From contig SVSY01000004.1 in NCBI GenBank assembly GCA_015064065.1, forward strand, positions 1 through 42,348: DNA of 42,348 nucleotides, written 5' to 3'. This document shows, piece after piece, positions 6,835-15,013 of this stretch. The notes beneath the pieces are model-generated. The model made no database searches. It saw only the letters and a program-made list of their open reading frames with translations, and was not told the DNA's origin. The position numbers and the translations under genes were made by a program. Position 1 is the first letter of the stretch. Every line of letters begins with the position of its first letter. This stretch comes from Oscillospiraceae bacterium (GTDB lineage: Bacteria; Bacillota; Clostridia; Oscillospirales; CAG-272).

Positions 6835-7041
6835 ATGAAACTAAGGATACTTGATATTTTAGAAAAAAAGGGAAAAACGAAGTATTGGCTATATATTCAA
6901 TTGGGGTTGAGCTATCAAAATTTTAACAAAATGGTGAATAACCAGACTAACGGTATTAAGTTTGAAAATTTGCAAGCGCTTTGTGATATTCTTGAATGTA
7001 CTCCCAACGATCTGTTTGAAGAATATTACGATAAGACATAA
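6835..7041 (+). CDS. Small Cro/C1-type HTH repressor
   Basis: A 68-residue protein made almost entirely of one helix-turn-helix domain of the XRE/Cro-C1 type (HTH_26-like): RILDILEKKGKTKYWLYIQL, then SYQNFNKMVNN as the recognition-helix region, then IKFENLQALCDILECTPNDL and the usual short acidic tail. Two in-frame ATGs are adjacent (6832 and 6835); the second has better spacing to GAGG at 6824-6827. It is divergent from the two SHOCT membrane genes, and an operator-like palindrome ends one base before its ribosome site, so autoregulation is likely. The domain call is solid; the target genes are inferred from the arrangement. Confidence 0.85.
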   Translation: MKLRILDILEKKGKTKYWLYIQLGLSYQNFNKMVNNQTNGIKFENLQALCDILECTPNDLFEEYYDKT

Positions 7042-7047
7042 AAACAG

Positions 7048-7086
7048 GAGCTGTCTCAAGGCAAAATTCGAGACAGCCCCATTTTT
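7048..7086 (+). terminator. Terminator between the HTH gene and the GH36 gene
   Basis: GCTGTCTC (7050-7057) pairs with GAGACAGC (7070-7077), followed by CCCATTTTTT. It starts just after the repressor stop codon and touches the end of the convergent alpha-galactosidase gene. Confidence 0.85.
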
Positions 7087-9053
7087 TATTCAAACTCATA
7101 GAAATATATTATTCCCGTGCGCTTGGGGAGCGAGACGGTCAAGCCCTTTGCAAGCTCTTCTGCGCTTAGCTTTATAGTGTTTCCGCTTTCGCGGTCGGTG
7201 AGCGTATAGGTCTTGCTCGCGTGAATGCAGGGGATATTCAGCGTGTAGCTCTCGTCCTCTGCAAGCGTGTTGCGGATAGCCTGAACAAATCCGCGGCACT
7301 CTGTCTCATAGTCGAACTGCATAGCGTACCAATCGTGCGGGTCACAGCGGCACTCGCTTATCGGGTAGTAGTCGCCTTTGAGCTCAAGCTCTGCCGCCTC
7401 GCGCCAGATCTCGTCCATCTCGCGACCGATCTCAAAGTTTTCCTCGCTGTCGTCGTAGGTGAACATCGAGGTCAGGGCAGGCGTGAGGGCACAGTGGAAT
7501 GCAAATCTGTCGGTCGGTCTGCCGCCGTTTTCGTACGTGCCGTTCTCCGCGTTATCCCAATTCATATTGTGAGCGCGGAAGTAGGGTATCCATTCGAACA
7601 TCTCGCGGTGCTGCTTTTGCTTTATCGGGTGATTTCCGTATCCTACGTCGGTATAGTGGAGCGTCACGGCGCGGCGCATAGTTTCAAGATCGTTACGTCT
7701 GCCGCCCGAAGCGCAGGAGTCTATCCAGAGTCCCGGATTGCGAAGTATGAGGCTGTCCCAATATTCAAGATAACCCTGAGCGTGAAGATTTTCAAGCATA
7801 CCGATACGGTCCTCGGCTTCGTTCTGCTGCCATATCGGAGCGGGGTCGAAGTTGAAGTCCTGACGGTAGATAGCGATGTGAGAGTCCTTGATCATTCGGT
7901 TTACGTGCTCGATGAGCCAATCGAGAGCCTCGCGGTTTCCGAGGTCAAGCAGGCGGTCAGCGTTCTTGTCGTCCTTGCGGGAGAGCAGCCAATCGGGGTG
8001 CAGTCGGTCAAGCTCTTCGCCTGCGCGGACTCTTTCGGGCTCGAACCAGACCATAAGCTGAACGCCGTTGTCCTCGCACGCCTTACCAAGCGGCGCAAGA
8101 CCGTTCGGAAAACGTGCGGGGTCGGGATACCACGTGCCAATTCTGGGCCAATCGTAATCGCAAGGGTACCAGCCTGCATCTACCCACCAGATATCAGGCT
8201 TCATTCCGCGTCTTACGTATTCGTTGAGCGCGTATATCTGGTTTTCTTCGGTCGCGCCCGTGAATTCCGGCTTTCCGTCGGCACAGTAATTGTGTAAGCA
8301 GAGCTTAGGCGGAACGGGCTGTCCGTTCTCGCGCGGGAGTATATGCTTGAAATACCAACGTCTCCAAAGGTTTATTCCACGGAAAACAGAGCCGTCGGTA
8401 GTGTATGCCATAAGGTTAAGTCGCGGCGTGCGGTAGGTCTCGCCGACGTGAAGAACAGTTGCGCAACGATCTTGACCGCAGGAGAAGAGAACACCGTCGT
8501 CGGTAGGGGATATCTCGGCTCTCCATTTTGCAGGCCAGCCGATAGCCGCACGTATCTCGAGTTCGTCAGAATGGATAGTCATATACGGAAAAGCACCCTG
8601 ACACGAGGTCCCGCTAAATGGAGTAAGGGTTATCTTTTTGTCGACGGTATCGGTGAAGAAATGATATCCGTCGGGCGCGCAGGTATCTCCGTTTCCGTGC
8701 TCAAGAACGGGGGAGGGGCAGACGAGCTTTCCCTCAATGCGTACGTTTTTGATCACGGGAGTGTCGCAATTTCCGCGGTTGGTGATAAATACCACCCACT
8801 CGGTAACGGGAAAGTCTCTGTATTCGATATATTCTGCACGTATGTTCAGCCCATTTTCATCTGTTCCCTCAATAACGTACAAAAGGATATTTGCGTTGAT
8901 GAGACGGTATGATACTGTGGGTGAAAATTCCTTCGGGATTCCGTGAACTGTGCGCTCTCCGTACTCAAAGCTGAGCGGTATGCTTTCTGTCGAGGTGAAT
9001 TTTAAAATGTTTGGCAGAAGCGCCATATCTGCGCGATCTATTTCGTTGTACAT
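7086..9053 (-). CDS. Alpha-galactosidase, glycoside hydrolase family 36
   Basis: 655 residues of GH36, retaining enzymes that release terminal alpha-galactose (some members take alpha-N-acetylgalactosamine). An N-terminal beta-sandwich (1 to about 270) precedes the TIM barrel. Barrel motifs visible are KPDIWWVDAGWYPCDYDW, MVWFEPERV and AIYRQDFNFDP, whose Asp399 is the expected nucleophile; DSCASGGRRNDLE holds the expected acid/base Asp; ALTSMFTYDD and a C-terminal beta domain follow. No signal peptide is present, so it acts in the cytoplasm on imported sugars. The gene is divergent from the GH29 fucosidase, with strong promoters facing both ways. Exact substrate cannot be told; raffinose-type sugars or host glycans are both possible. 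Confidence 0.9.
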   Translation of the reverse strand: MYNEIDRADMALLPNILKFTSTESIPLSFEYGERTVHGIPKEFSPTVSYRLINANILLYVIEGTDENGLNIRAEYIEYRDFPVTEWVVFITNRGNCDTPVIKNVRIEGKLVCPSPVLEHGNGDTCAPDGYHFFTDTVDKKITLTPFSGTSCQGAFPYMTIHSDELEIRAAIGWPAKWRAEISPTDDGVLFSCGQDRCATVLHVGETYRTPRLNLMAYTTDGSVFRGINLWRRWYFKHILPRENGQPVPPKLCLHNYCADGKPEFTGATEENQIYALNEYVRRGMKPDIWWVDAGWYPCDYDWPRIGTWYPDPARFPNGLAPLGKACEDNGVQLMVWFEPERVRAGEELDRLHPDWLLSRKDDKNADRLLDLGNREALDWLIEHVNRMIKDSHIAIYRQDFNFDPAPIWQQNEAEDRIGMLENLHAQGYLEYWDSLILRNPGLWIDSCASGGRRNDLETMRRAVTLHYTDVGYGNHPIKQKQHREMFEWIPYFRAHNMNWDNAENGTYENGGRPTDRFAFHCALTPALTSMFTYDDSEENFEIGREMDEIWREAAELELKGDYYPISECRCDPHDWYAMQFDYETECRGFVQAIRNTLAEDESYTLNIPCIHASKTYTLTDRESGNTIKLSAEELAKGLTVSLPKRTGIIYFYEFE

Positions 9054-9088
9054 AGCCTGTTATCTCCTTTCAGAATGTTGGCGAGAAG

Positions 9089-9117
9089 ATTTTAGCATAA
9101 ATAATACTTTATGTCAA
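9089..9117 (-). promoter_or_regulatory. Promoter of the GH36 gene
   Basis: On the minus strand TTGACA (9117-9112) and TAAAAT (9094-9089) are spaced by 17 bases; the ribosome site AAGGAG follows, then the ATG at 9053. Confidence 0.8.
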
Positions 9118-9134
9118 GAGAGTTTTAAAATTAC

Positions 9135-9163
9135 TTGACAAAATTATTTGTACACTGTATAAT
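9135..9163 (+). promoter_or_regulatory. Promoter of the alpha-L-fucosidase gene
   Basis: Consensus TTGACA (9135-9140) and TATAAT (9158-9163) with a 17-base spacer. The transcript would begin near 9170, leaving only a 20-base leader. A match this good to consensus suggests control by a repressor rather than an activator. Confidence 0.85.
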
Positions 9164-9189
9164 TGAAATACAAACCTTGGAGGTGCATT

Positions 9190-10830
9190 ATGGTAGATTT
9201 AAAAAAATACGGAATAGAGCCCTTTGGCGCAACGCCGAACGAGCGTCAGGTGGCACATTACAAGATAGGAAAAAAGGTATTTTTCCATTTCGGTGTAAAT
9301 ACCTTTACGAGCTCGGAATGGGGAAGCGGCACAGAGGTGGAGAATATTTTCGATCCCTCAGAGCTTGACACTGACCAGTGGCTGAGAACAGCGAAGGACG
9401 CAGGATTTAAGCTTGCGATACTCACCGTCAAGCATCACGACGGATTTTGTCTGTGGCCCTCGGCATACACCGAGCATTCTGTCAAGAACAGCCCATACAA
9501 GAACGGCAAGGGCGACGTCGTGCGCGAGTTCGTTGATTCCTGCCGCAAGTACGGACTTAAGGTGGGTCTGTATATCTCTCCGTGGGACAGACATTCTCCG
9601 CATTGGGGTAAGGACGACTACAACGACTATTTTGCAAATCAGCTTACCGAGATATTGACGGGCTACGGTGAGATACACGAGGTATGGTGGGACGGCGCGG
9701 GAAGCCGTGACGCTGTATACGATTGGGACAGATGGGAGTCTATAGTCAGAGAAAATCAGCCTAAAGCCGCTATCTTCGGCTCTATGGGCGCGGCGGGACA
9801 TATAGATCTGCGCTGGGGAGGAAACGAGAGCGGATACGTGAGCGAGCCGCACTACGCTTCGATCGAACTTAAGACTATAGTTGACGAGATCAGGAGCGTT
9901 CTTAACACGGGAGAGATGGGCGGTTCGTCATACGTTCCGAGTGAGGTCGACGTTTCTATCCGTCCGGGTTGGTTCTACCATCCCGATCAGGACACTAAGG
10001 TCAAGTCTGCCTCGCAGATAAACAAGATCTGGTTCGACTCGGTAGGCAGAAATTCTATGATGCTTCTCAGCTTTCCGCCCGATACGCGCGGACTTGTGTG
10101 CGACAGAGATGCAGAGAATGCGATCGCGTCGGGTAAATGTATAGAGAAGATGCTCTCACACAACTATGCCGATGGCGCGGATATTTCCTGCAACGGCTCA
10201 AAGATTACCGTAATTGACGACGCCGACGGGGAAGAGAGCGACGTATATCTTGCAGACGTTATCGATATCATTCTCCCCAAGAGCGAGAAGGTAAACGTGT
10301 TCTCGATAGGCGAGCTTATCGAGGCGGGGGAAAGAATAAATTCCTTTGTGCTTGAGGCTATCGACGAGGACGGCGAGGCTACCTTGCTGTATAGGGGCAA
10401 GTCGGTAGGATTTCGCCGTGCGTTCGTGTTTGAAGAGGGTGAGTACAAGCATCTGCGCTTCAGCGTTACGGGCTCTCTTGCATCACCGATGCTCAAGAAT
10501 ATCGGCATCTATCTCTTCGAGGATATCGAAGGTGAAGAGGGCGACCTTGGCGACGGCGAGCTTGTAAAGACGATAGAACGATCCGAGGACGGACACAGTG
10601 CCGAGGCAGCCTTTGGCGGTATCTTCCCGTTTGATCGCATAGAATTCAGCCTTGACGCTATGAGCAAATACAAGGTATATGCATTCAGCGGACAGGTATA
10701 TGAGCTTATCACGGAAGGTGAGGGAAAAGGAAGGATCGGAATAAATCTGCCCGAGCCTATAAGAGATTGCTACAGAATAAAAGTAGAGGCAAACGTCGGA
10801 ATAAGCGCTGTAGGTGCTCGCCTCAGATAA
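9190..10830 (+). CDS. Alpha-L-fucosidase, glycoside hydrolase family 29
   Basis: GH29 enzymes are retaining exo-fucosidases that remove L-fucose from host glycans or plant oligosaccharides. The 546-residue product shows the family's HFGVNTFTSSEWG, the KHHDGFCLWPS segment, GLKVGLYISPWDRH and VWWDGAG, in which Asp168 is the expected nucleophile. A C-terminal beta-sandwich follows (from about residue 330). The SPWDRHS segment and the overall length are closer to the 1,3/1,4-linkage subfamily (GH29-B) than to the broad-specificity group; that is inference. The ATG at 9190 is chosen over the in-frame start at 9163 because GGAGG lies just before it and the -10 box overlaps 9163. There is no signal peptide. 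FucO, encoded convergently next door, would handle lactaldehyde formed from the released fucose. Confidence 0.9.
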   Translation: MVDLKKYGIEPFGATPNERQVAHYKIGKKVFFHFGVNTFTSSEWGSGTEVENIFDPSELDTDQWLRTAKDAGFKLAILTVKHHDGFCLWPSAYTEHSVKNSPYKNGKGDVVREFVDSCRKYGLKVGLYISPWDRHSPHWGKDDYNDYFANQLTEILTGYGEIHEVWWDGAGSRDAVYDWDRWESIVRENQPKAAIFGSMGAAGHIDLRWGGNESGYVSEPHYASIELKTIVDEIRSVLNTGEMGGSSYVPSEVDVSIRPGWFYHPDQDTKVKSASQINKIWFDSVGRNSMMLLSFPPDTRGLVCDRDAENAIASGKCIEKMLSHNYADGADISCNGSKITVIDDADGEESDVYLADVIDIILPKSEKVNVFSIGELIEAGERINSFVLEAIDEDGEATLLYRGKSVGFRRAFVFEEGEYKHLRFSVTGSLASPMLKNIGIYLFEDIEGEEGDLGDGELVKTIERSEDGHSAEAAFGGIFPFDRIEFSLDAMSKYKVYAFSGQVYELITEGEGKGRIGINLPEPIRDCYRIKVEANVGISAVGARLR

Positions 10831-10842
10831 ATTAAAAAACAA

Positions 10843-10875
10843 AAGGACTGCATCGACAGATGCAGTCCTTAGTTT
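10843..10875. terminator. Bidirectional terminator
   Basis: AAGGACTGCATC/GATGCAGTCCTT, a 12-bp perfect stem with a 4-base loop, with an A-rich left flank and T-rich right flank. It lies between the ends of the convergent fucosidase and fucO genes. Confidence 0.85.
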
Positions 10876-10883
10876 ATGTTTGA

Positions 10884-12029
10884 TTACATAAGGCTTCTGT
10901 AAAGAGCCTCGATATCCTCAACGCTGGTATCCTTGGGGTTACCGGGACGGCAAGCGTCGTTGTAAGCGTCAACGGACATCTGGTGGATATCCTCTTCCTT
11001 AGCAACGCCCTTGAGCGAGGTAACGATTCCGACGTCTTCAGCGAGCTGACGAACAGCCTCAACTGCTGCTGCGCGGTACTCTTCCTGAGTCATCTCGTCA
11101 ACGCCCTTAACGCCCATAGCGCGTGCGATCTCACGGTACTTCTCACCTGTAGCCTCTGCGTTGTAAGCCATAACTGCGGGGAGAAGGGTAGCACAAGCCT
11201 TTCCGTGAGGCATATCGTAGTACGCAGAGAGGGTGTGAGCCATAGAGTGATCTACGCCGAGACCAACGTTAGAGAAGCCCATACCTGCAACGTACTGACC
11301 GAGAGCCATACCCTCGCGACCGTCAGCAGTGTTTGCAACTGCGCCGCGGAGAGAGCGTGCGATTATCTCGATAGCTTTGAGGTGGAACATATCAGACAGC
11401 TCCCAAGCGCCGCGGGTTATGTAGCCTTCGATAGCGTGAGTAAGAGCATCCATACCTGTAGCAGCGGTAAGAGATGCGGGCATAGAAGCCATCATTTCGG
11501 GGTCAACTACAGCAACGACGGGAATGTCGTGGGGGTCAACGCAAACGAACTTTCTCTTCTTTTCAACGTCGGTGATAACGTAGTTTATAGTTACCTCTGC
11601 GGCAGTACCTGCAGTAGTTGCAACTGCGATGGTGGGAACGCAGGGGTTCTTTGTGGGAGCAACGCCCTCGAGCGAGCGAACGTCTGCGTACTCGGGGTTA
11701 GTGATGATGATACCGATAGCCTTAGCGGTGTCCATAGAAGAGCCTCCGCCGATAGCTACGATGCAGTCAGCGCCTGCAGCCTTGAATGCTTCAACACCGT
11801 TCTGTACGTTCTCTATAGTAGGATTGGGCTTGATGTCCGAGAATACGCTGTAAGCGATACCCTCAGCGTCAAGAAGATCTGTCACCTTCTTTGAAATACC
11901 GAACTTGATAAGATCGGGGTCGGTAGCAACGAAAGCTTTCTTAAAGCCTCTTGCCTTGATCTCTGCGGGGATAGCCGAAATAGCGCCTGCTCCGTGATAG
12001 GAGGTCTCGTTAAGCATAAACTTGTTCAT
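10884..12029 (-). CDS. fucO: Lactaldehyde reductase (L-1,2-propanediol oxidoreductase)
   Basis: An iron-dependent (group III) alcohol dehydrogenase that reduces L-lactaldehyde to 1,2-propanediol with NADH during anaerobic fucose or rhamnose fermentation. The 381-residue product begins MNKFMLNETSYHGAGAI, very close to known FucO. Next come the NAD-binding GGGSSMDTAKAIGI, the conserved TTAGTAAEVTINYVI, and metal-ligand regions DALTHAIEGYI and HSMAHTLSAYYDMPHGKACA with the family's histidines. The open frame extends to 12122, but the ATG at 12029 has AAGGA upstream and the longer frame crosses the promoter. A perfect promoter with an inverted repeat at the transcription start lies just upstream. 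The adjacent alpha-L-fucosidase strongly supports the fucose-side assignment; fucose isomerase, kinase and aldolase are not in the window. Confidence 0.9.
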   Translation of the reverse strand: MNKFMLNETSYHGAGAISAIPAEIKARGFKKAFVATDPDLIKFGISKKVTDLLDAEGIAYSVFSDIKPNPTIENVQNGVEAFKAAGADCIVAIGGGSSMDTAKAIGIIITNPEYADVRSLEGVAPTKNPCVPTIAVATTAGTAAEVTINYVITDVEKKRKFVCVDPHDIPVVAVVDPEMMASMPASLTAATGMDALTHAIEGYITRGAWELSDMFHLKAIEIIARSLRGAVANTADGREGMALGQYVAGMGFSNVGLGVDHSMAHTLSAYYDMPHGKACATLLPAVMAYNAEATGEKYREIARAMGVKGVDEMTQEEYRAAAVEAVRQLAEDVGIVTSLKGVAKEEDIHQMSVDAYNDACRPGNPKDTSVEDIEALYRSLM

Positions 12030-12068
12030 GGGGACACGTCCTTTCGTATTTAAATTAAAATAAATAAT

Positions 12069-12122
12069 GTTGAGCAAAATTTCGCTCAACACTATTATAC
12101 ATTGGCGTATCTTAAAAGTCAA
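12069..12122 (-). promoter_or_regulatory. fucO promoter with inverted repeat at the start site
   Basis: On the minus strand TTGACT (12122-12117) and TATAAT (12099-12094) are 17 bases apart. Immediately downstream a perfect 7-bp inverted repeat GTTGAGC-8-GCTCAAC (12090-12069) covers the expected transcription start. No T run follows the repeat closely enough for a good terminator. It is more likely an operator, or a 5'-end stem. Confidence 0.7.
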
Positions 12123-12161
12123 TAGAAAAACGCAAAATCGGTTAAATATTTCACAATAAAC

Positions 12162-13511
12162 TTATATTTCAAAAGTGAACTCGTTGTCCGCACCGCTCTT
12201 GACAGTGAGCTCTTTTTTGCAGACCTTTCCGTCTACCGAAACGGTCAGCTCATAATCGCCGAAAAATCCTCTTGCAGCGATACAGCCGTTCTCGTCCGAG
12301 ACAAGACTCTGTTCGGTGTGCCATCTCTTATGGAAGAGCTCTTTTATTCTGTAGTACGCGGGCTTTGGCGTCATATCGAAGCGCAGCAGACCGCCGTGGT
12401 AGTAGTTTTCACCGAGTGTCATATTGCCTTGCGTGGCTTTGATCTTCTCGGGATCGGGATCCCACACGTGCGCGTAGCCGTCAACGACGTTCCAATAAAT
12501 TATCTGCTCAACGCTCGGGTGAGAGAACCATATCGAGTAGAGCATTTCTATAACGTCAGCCTGTATCTGCTCGTCCTCGTCCTCCCATGAGTAAGAGGGA
12601 ACTGTGACCTCGGTTATCTGCAAGGGTCTGCCGAAGTTGGAATAGAGATCCATATGACGATAGAGCTCGTCGGGATCAAGCAGTCTTCTTGTAGAGCTGT
12701 ATTCGTCTTCCCTCTTGAAAAAGAGGTGGTATTGCATACCTATAGCGTCAATTCGCGCGCCCTTGAGCATATTTGCTTCTATGTAGGAATAATACTTGTC
12801 GGTCGCGCGGCATCTGTCTTCCCAGCAAAGTCCCATCCACTCGTTGATGCCGAGCTTGTTATTGGGGAAATACTTTTCTGCTGTTTTAAAGCACCATTCG
12901 ATAAAATCGGGTTCGTTGTAAAATGAGGTAGTTCCGTTCCCCCACTCCATTTCGTTTGTTACTTCTATGGTTGGTATCTTATCCGCATAACGCTCAGCTA
13001 TCTCGCTGAAGCGACGTTCTATCTCCTTCTTCGTTTCTTCAACACTCATACTCTTGAGCCAAGCGGGGAAGAAAGCATCGTATGCCAACGCGTGCTCGCG
13101 CGGCTCTATGCCGTTCTGCTCGCAGAATTCGATGCAAAGATCGGGCGCGGGACGGCGGTATATCTTGCGGCTGTCCTTTGCGTAGCGAGGCTTGTTCCTC
13201 TCGGGCTCGAGAGTGTTCCAATAGAAAGGAAGAGTTGCCATATTGAAAAGCTCTGCAAAGGTCTTTTTGTACGCTTCGTTTTTTTCGGGCGTTTCAAGCT
13301 CGTCGAGCATAAAGATATTTGCACCGAAACGGAATTCGTGAGTTTTTTGCACAAGCTCTACCTTAGCGCCGCTGAGTGCTTTTCCGTCAGCACTCTTTAA
13401 GGTCAGCTTCAGATCGCCCTTGCGGTATTTTTCTATATTTTCAGCTATCTTCTTGTCTATTTCTTCTTTGTTTGCTTCGTATTTTTCAAGTATTTTTCTT
13501 CTGTCCGACAT
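12162..13511 (-). CDS. Endo-1,4-beta-xylanase-like, glycoside hydrolase family 10
   Basis: 449 residues. A short N-terminal helical and beta-sandwich part (GDLKLTLKSADGKALSGAKV) precedes the GH10 TIM barrel. Family landmarks are FRFGANIFMLDEL (the usual xxFGxA entry), NMATLPFYWNTLEPERNKPRY, the acid/base in VTNEMEWGN (Glu187) and the nucleophile in QITEVTVPS (Glu301), then IIYWNVVDGYAHVW. A small C-terminal beta domain ends the protein. There is no signal peptide, so it likely trims imported xylo-oligosaccharides, as intracellular GH10 enzymes do. It is divergent from the AraC-type regulator, its probable activator: its own promoter has TATAAT at 13549-13544 but a poor -35 box, as is common for activated genes. 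Confidence 0.87.
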   Translation of the reverse strand: MSDRRKILEKYEANKEEIDKKIAENIEKYRKGDLKLTLKSADGKALSGAKVELVQKTHEFRFGANIFMLDELETPEKNEAYKKTFAELFNMATLPFYWNTLEPERNKPRYAKDSRKIYRRPAPDLCIEFCEQNGIEPREHALAYDAFFPAWLKSMSVEETKKEIERRFSEIAERYADKIPTIEVTNEMEWGNGTTSFYNEPDFIEWCFKTAEKYFPNNKLGINEWMGLCWEDRCRATDKYYSYIEANMLKGARIDAIGMQYHLFFKREDEYSSTRRLLDPDELYRHMDLYSNFGRPLQITEVTVPSYSWEDEDEQIQADVIEMLYSIWFSHPSVEQIIYWNVVDGYAHVWDPDPEKIKATQGNMTLGENYYHGGLLRFDMTPKPAYYRIKELFHKRWHTEQSLVSDENGCIAARGFFGDYELTVSVDGKVCKKELTVKSGADNEFTFEI

Positions 13512-13593
13512 ATTATTACCTCCGTAAAGATATTGATGCTTTCATTATAACAGCAAGGCGTATAAATGTATACCCGAAAAATAATATAAAAGG

Positions 13594-13622
13594 TTGAATT
13601 TTCGAAACAAATGTGCTATAAT
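13594..13622 (+). promoter_or_regulatory. Promoter of the AraC-type regulator gene
   Basis: TTGAAT (13594-13599) and TATAAT (13617-13622), spacer 17 bases, 24 bases before the ATG at 13647. Confidence 0.75.
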
Positions 13623-13646
13623 CGTGACATAAAGCGAGGTGAAGGT

Positions 13647-14408
13647 ATGATTTTCGAAAAAGAATTTTTGTCACTTACAATTCTTGACGTCGTAAAGATA
13701 GAGCAGAAAAACGTAAAAGTGAAGGTGAAAGGGCGAAATTTTGATGCGCTGTCATTCCGTATGCACTTTGATGCAAGACTTGAAGCAAACGGGAAGAGCA
13801 TCGACGTTAGCAAAGGCTCGGTAGCCTACGTGCCCGCAAAGCTTGATTATTTGCGTGAGGCAGATGTGGACGAGCTTATAGCTATACATTTTCAGACTTC
13901 GGAGTACGTCAGCCGCGATATCGAGGTGCTCGCGCCACAGGATATCGAGAGATTTAGCGATCTGTTTCACAAAATACTCGCAATATGGGAGTCAAAGGCA
14001 GAGGGATATCGGTATTTGGCAAATGCCTGCCTTTATGAGATATTTTCGGAATGTCAGCGAGAATGTGCGGGCAGTATGAGGAATAATTCGAAGATAAGAG
14101 CGTCGGTCGAGTATATGCTTGGACATTACAGGGATAGCGATCTTACGATAGGTGATATTGCGGCGCACTCTTTTATGAGCGAAGTGTATTTTCGTAAGAT
14201 ATTCAAAGAAGAATTCGGTATCTCACCGCAAAAATACATTGTCAGGTTGCGTTTGCAGTACGCCATAAAATTGATGTCTACGGGTGAGTATTCACTTAAG
14301 GACGTGGCACTCAGCTCGGGGTACGCCGACTATAAATATTTTTCAAGTGAATTTAAAAAAAATTATGGAGTATCGCCGTCAAAGTACGGATACGACGTTT
14401 GGAATTGA
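13647..14408 (+). CDS. AraC-family transcriptional regulator
   Basis: 253 residues. The N-terminal half (about 1-140) looks like a cupin-type ligand-binding domain (ends of strands such as GKSIDVSKGSVAYVPAKLDY), and the C-terminal hundred residues carry the two helix-turn-helix motifs of the AraC/XylS family: LTIGDIAAHSFMSEVYFRKI and YSLKDVALSSGYADYKYFSS, ending in YGVSPSKYG. The ATG at 13647 is preferred to the frame's first ATG because GAGGTGAAGG precedes it and the -10 box overlaps the longer start. It is divergent from the GH10 gene with 135 bases between, so regulation of that gene, and maybe the island, by a sugar is likely. Confidence 0.88.
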   Translation: MIFEKEFLSLTILDVVKIEQKNVKVKVKGRNFDALSFRMHFDARLEANGKSIDVSKGSVAYVPAKLDYLREADVDELIAIHFQTSEYVSRDIEVLAPQDIERFSDLFHKILAIWESKAEGYRYLANACLYEIFSECQRECAGSMRNNSKIRASVEYMLGHYRDSDLTIGDIAAHSFMSEVYFRKIFKEEFGISPQKYIVRLRLQYAIKLMSTGEYSLKDVALSSGYADYKYFSSEFKKNYGVSPSKYGYDVWN

Positions 14409-14497
14409 AGTAATGGCAGAAGAGTGAAATGCCTTCTGTCCTAATTCATATATTGATTACGCTGATATATGTACTAAATAAGGAAGGAGTATTCTTA

Positions 14498-14752
14498 ATG
14501 AAGAAAAAAATTATAGCAATTATCATTATTATAATCATTGTTATTGTAATACCTATCCCAACTTCTCCTATGAAAGATGGAGGAACAAGGGTTTATTGTG
14601 CATTGACTTATAAGGTGGTTGAGTGGCATCGTTTTTACGGTGGGGATTCGGACGGAGAACCTAAACAATATGATAAAACAAGTGTATACTTATTTCCAAA
14701 CAATTTTCTCTCTATAGATGAATTGTGGAAAATTGAAATGAGCCAACAATAG
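14498..14752 (+). CDS. Small anchored protein of unknown function
   Basis: 84 residues. A basic start (MKKK) leads into a long run of isoleucines and valines (residues 5-19), an N-terminal membrane anchor or uncleaved signal, followed by PIPTSPMKDGGTRVYCALTY and KVVEWHRFYG. The C-terminal part has DKTSVYLFPNNFLSIDELW. I know this layout (anchor, then a KDGGT-x-x-Y-x-ALTYK segment, then FP-x-N-F) as a common uncharacterised family in Clostridia; the function is unknown. AAGGAGG-type ribosome site at 14480-14487. The open frame starts earlier, but this ATG fits the ribosome site and the membrane anchor. No own promoter of good quality is visible. Confidence 0.7.
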   Translation: MKKKIIAIIIIIIIVIVIPIPTSPMKDGGTRVYCALTYKVVEWHRFYGGDSDGEPKQYDKTSVYLFPNNFLSIDELWKIEMSQQ

Positions 14753-14921
14753 ATTTAAGGACAGGGTATCTGCGCTTGCTTTTATGAGGTAGAGAAATTT
14801 CTTGGTTTTTTGAATTCATTTTTCTTGTAGTAACACATTCTATAAAAAGTGAATCGTGCAGAACGGGTATTCTATTCGAGGATTAAAAATTGATCAATAG
14901 ATAAAAATCCGCTAAGAGTGC
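14753..14921. other. Spacer without recognisable genes
   Basis: AT-rich DNA between the small anchored protein and the ackA promoter. No open frame with a ribosome site, no strong hairpin and no riboswitch signature was seen. Confidence 0.5.
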
Positions 14922-14950
14922 TTGACAAACGTGGTTTTTTGTTGTAAAAT
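14922..14950 (+). promoter_or_regulatory. ackA promoter
   Basis: TTGACA (14922-14927) and TAAAAT (14945-14950) with a 17-base spacer, 63 bases before the ATG. Confidence 0.8.
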
Positions 14951-15013
14951 ATATTAGTTAGAATAAAATTTTATCCAAATTAAAGAAAAATATTGAAAAG
15001 GAACTGAAAAGCC

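Noticed and set aside
12069..12090. Terminator for an upstream gene at the fucO inverted repeat
   Set aside because: It lies just after the -10 box of fucO and no uninterrupted T run follows; an operator or 5' stem explains it better.
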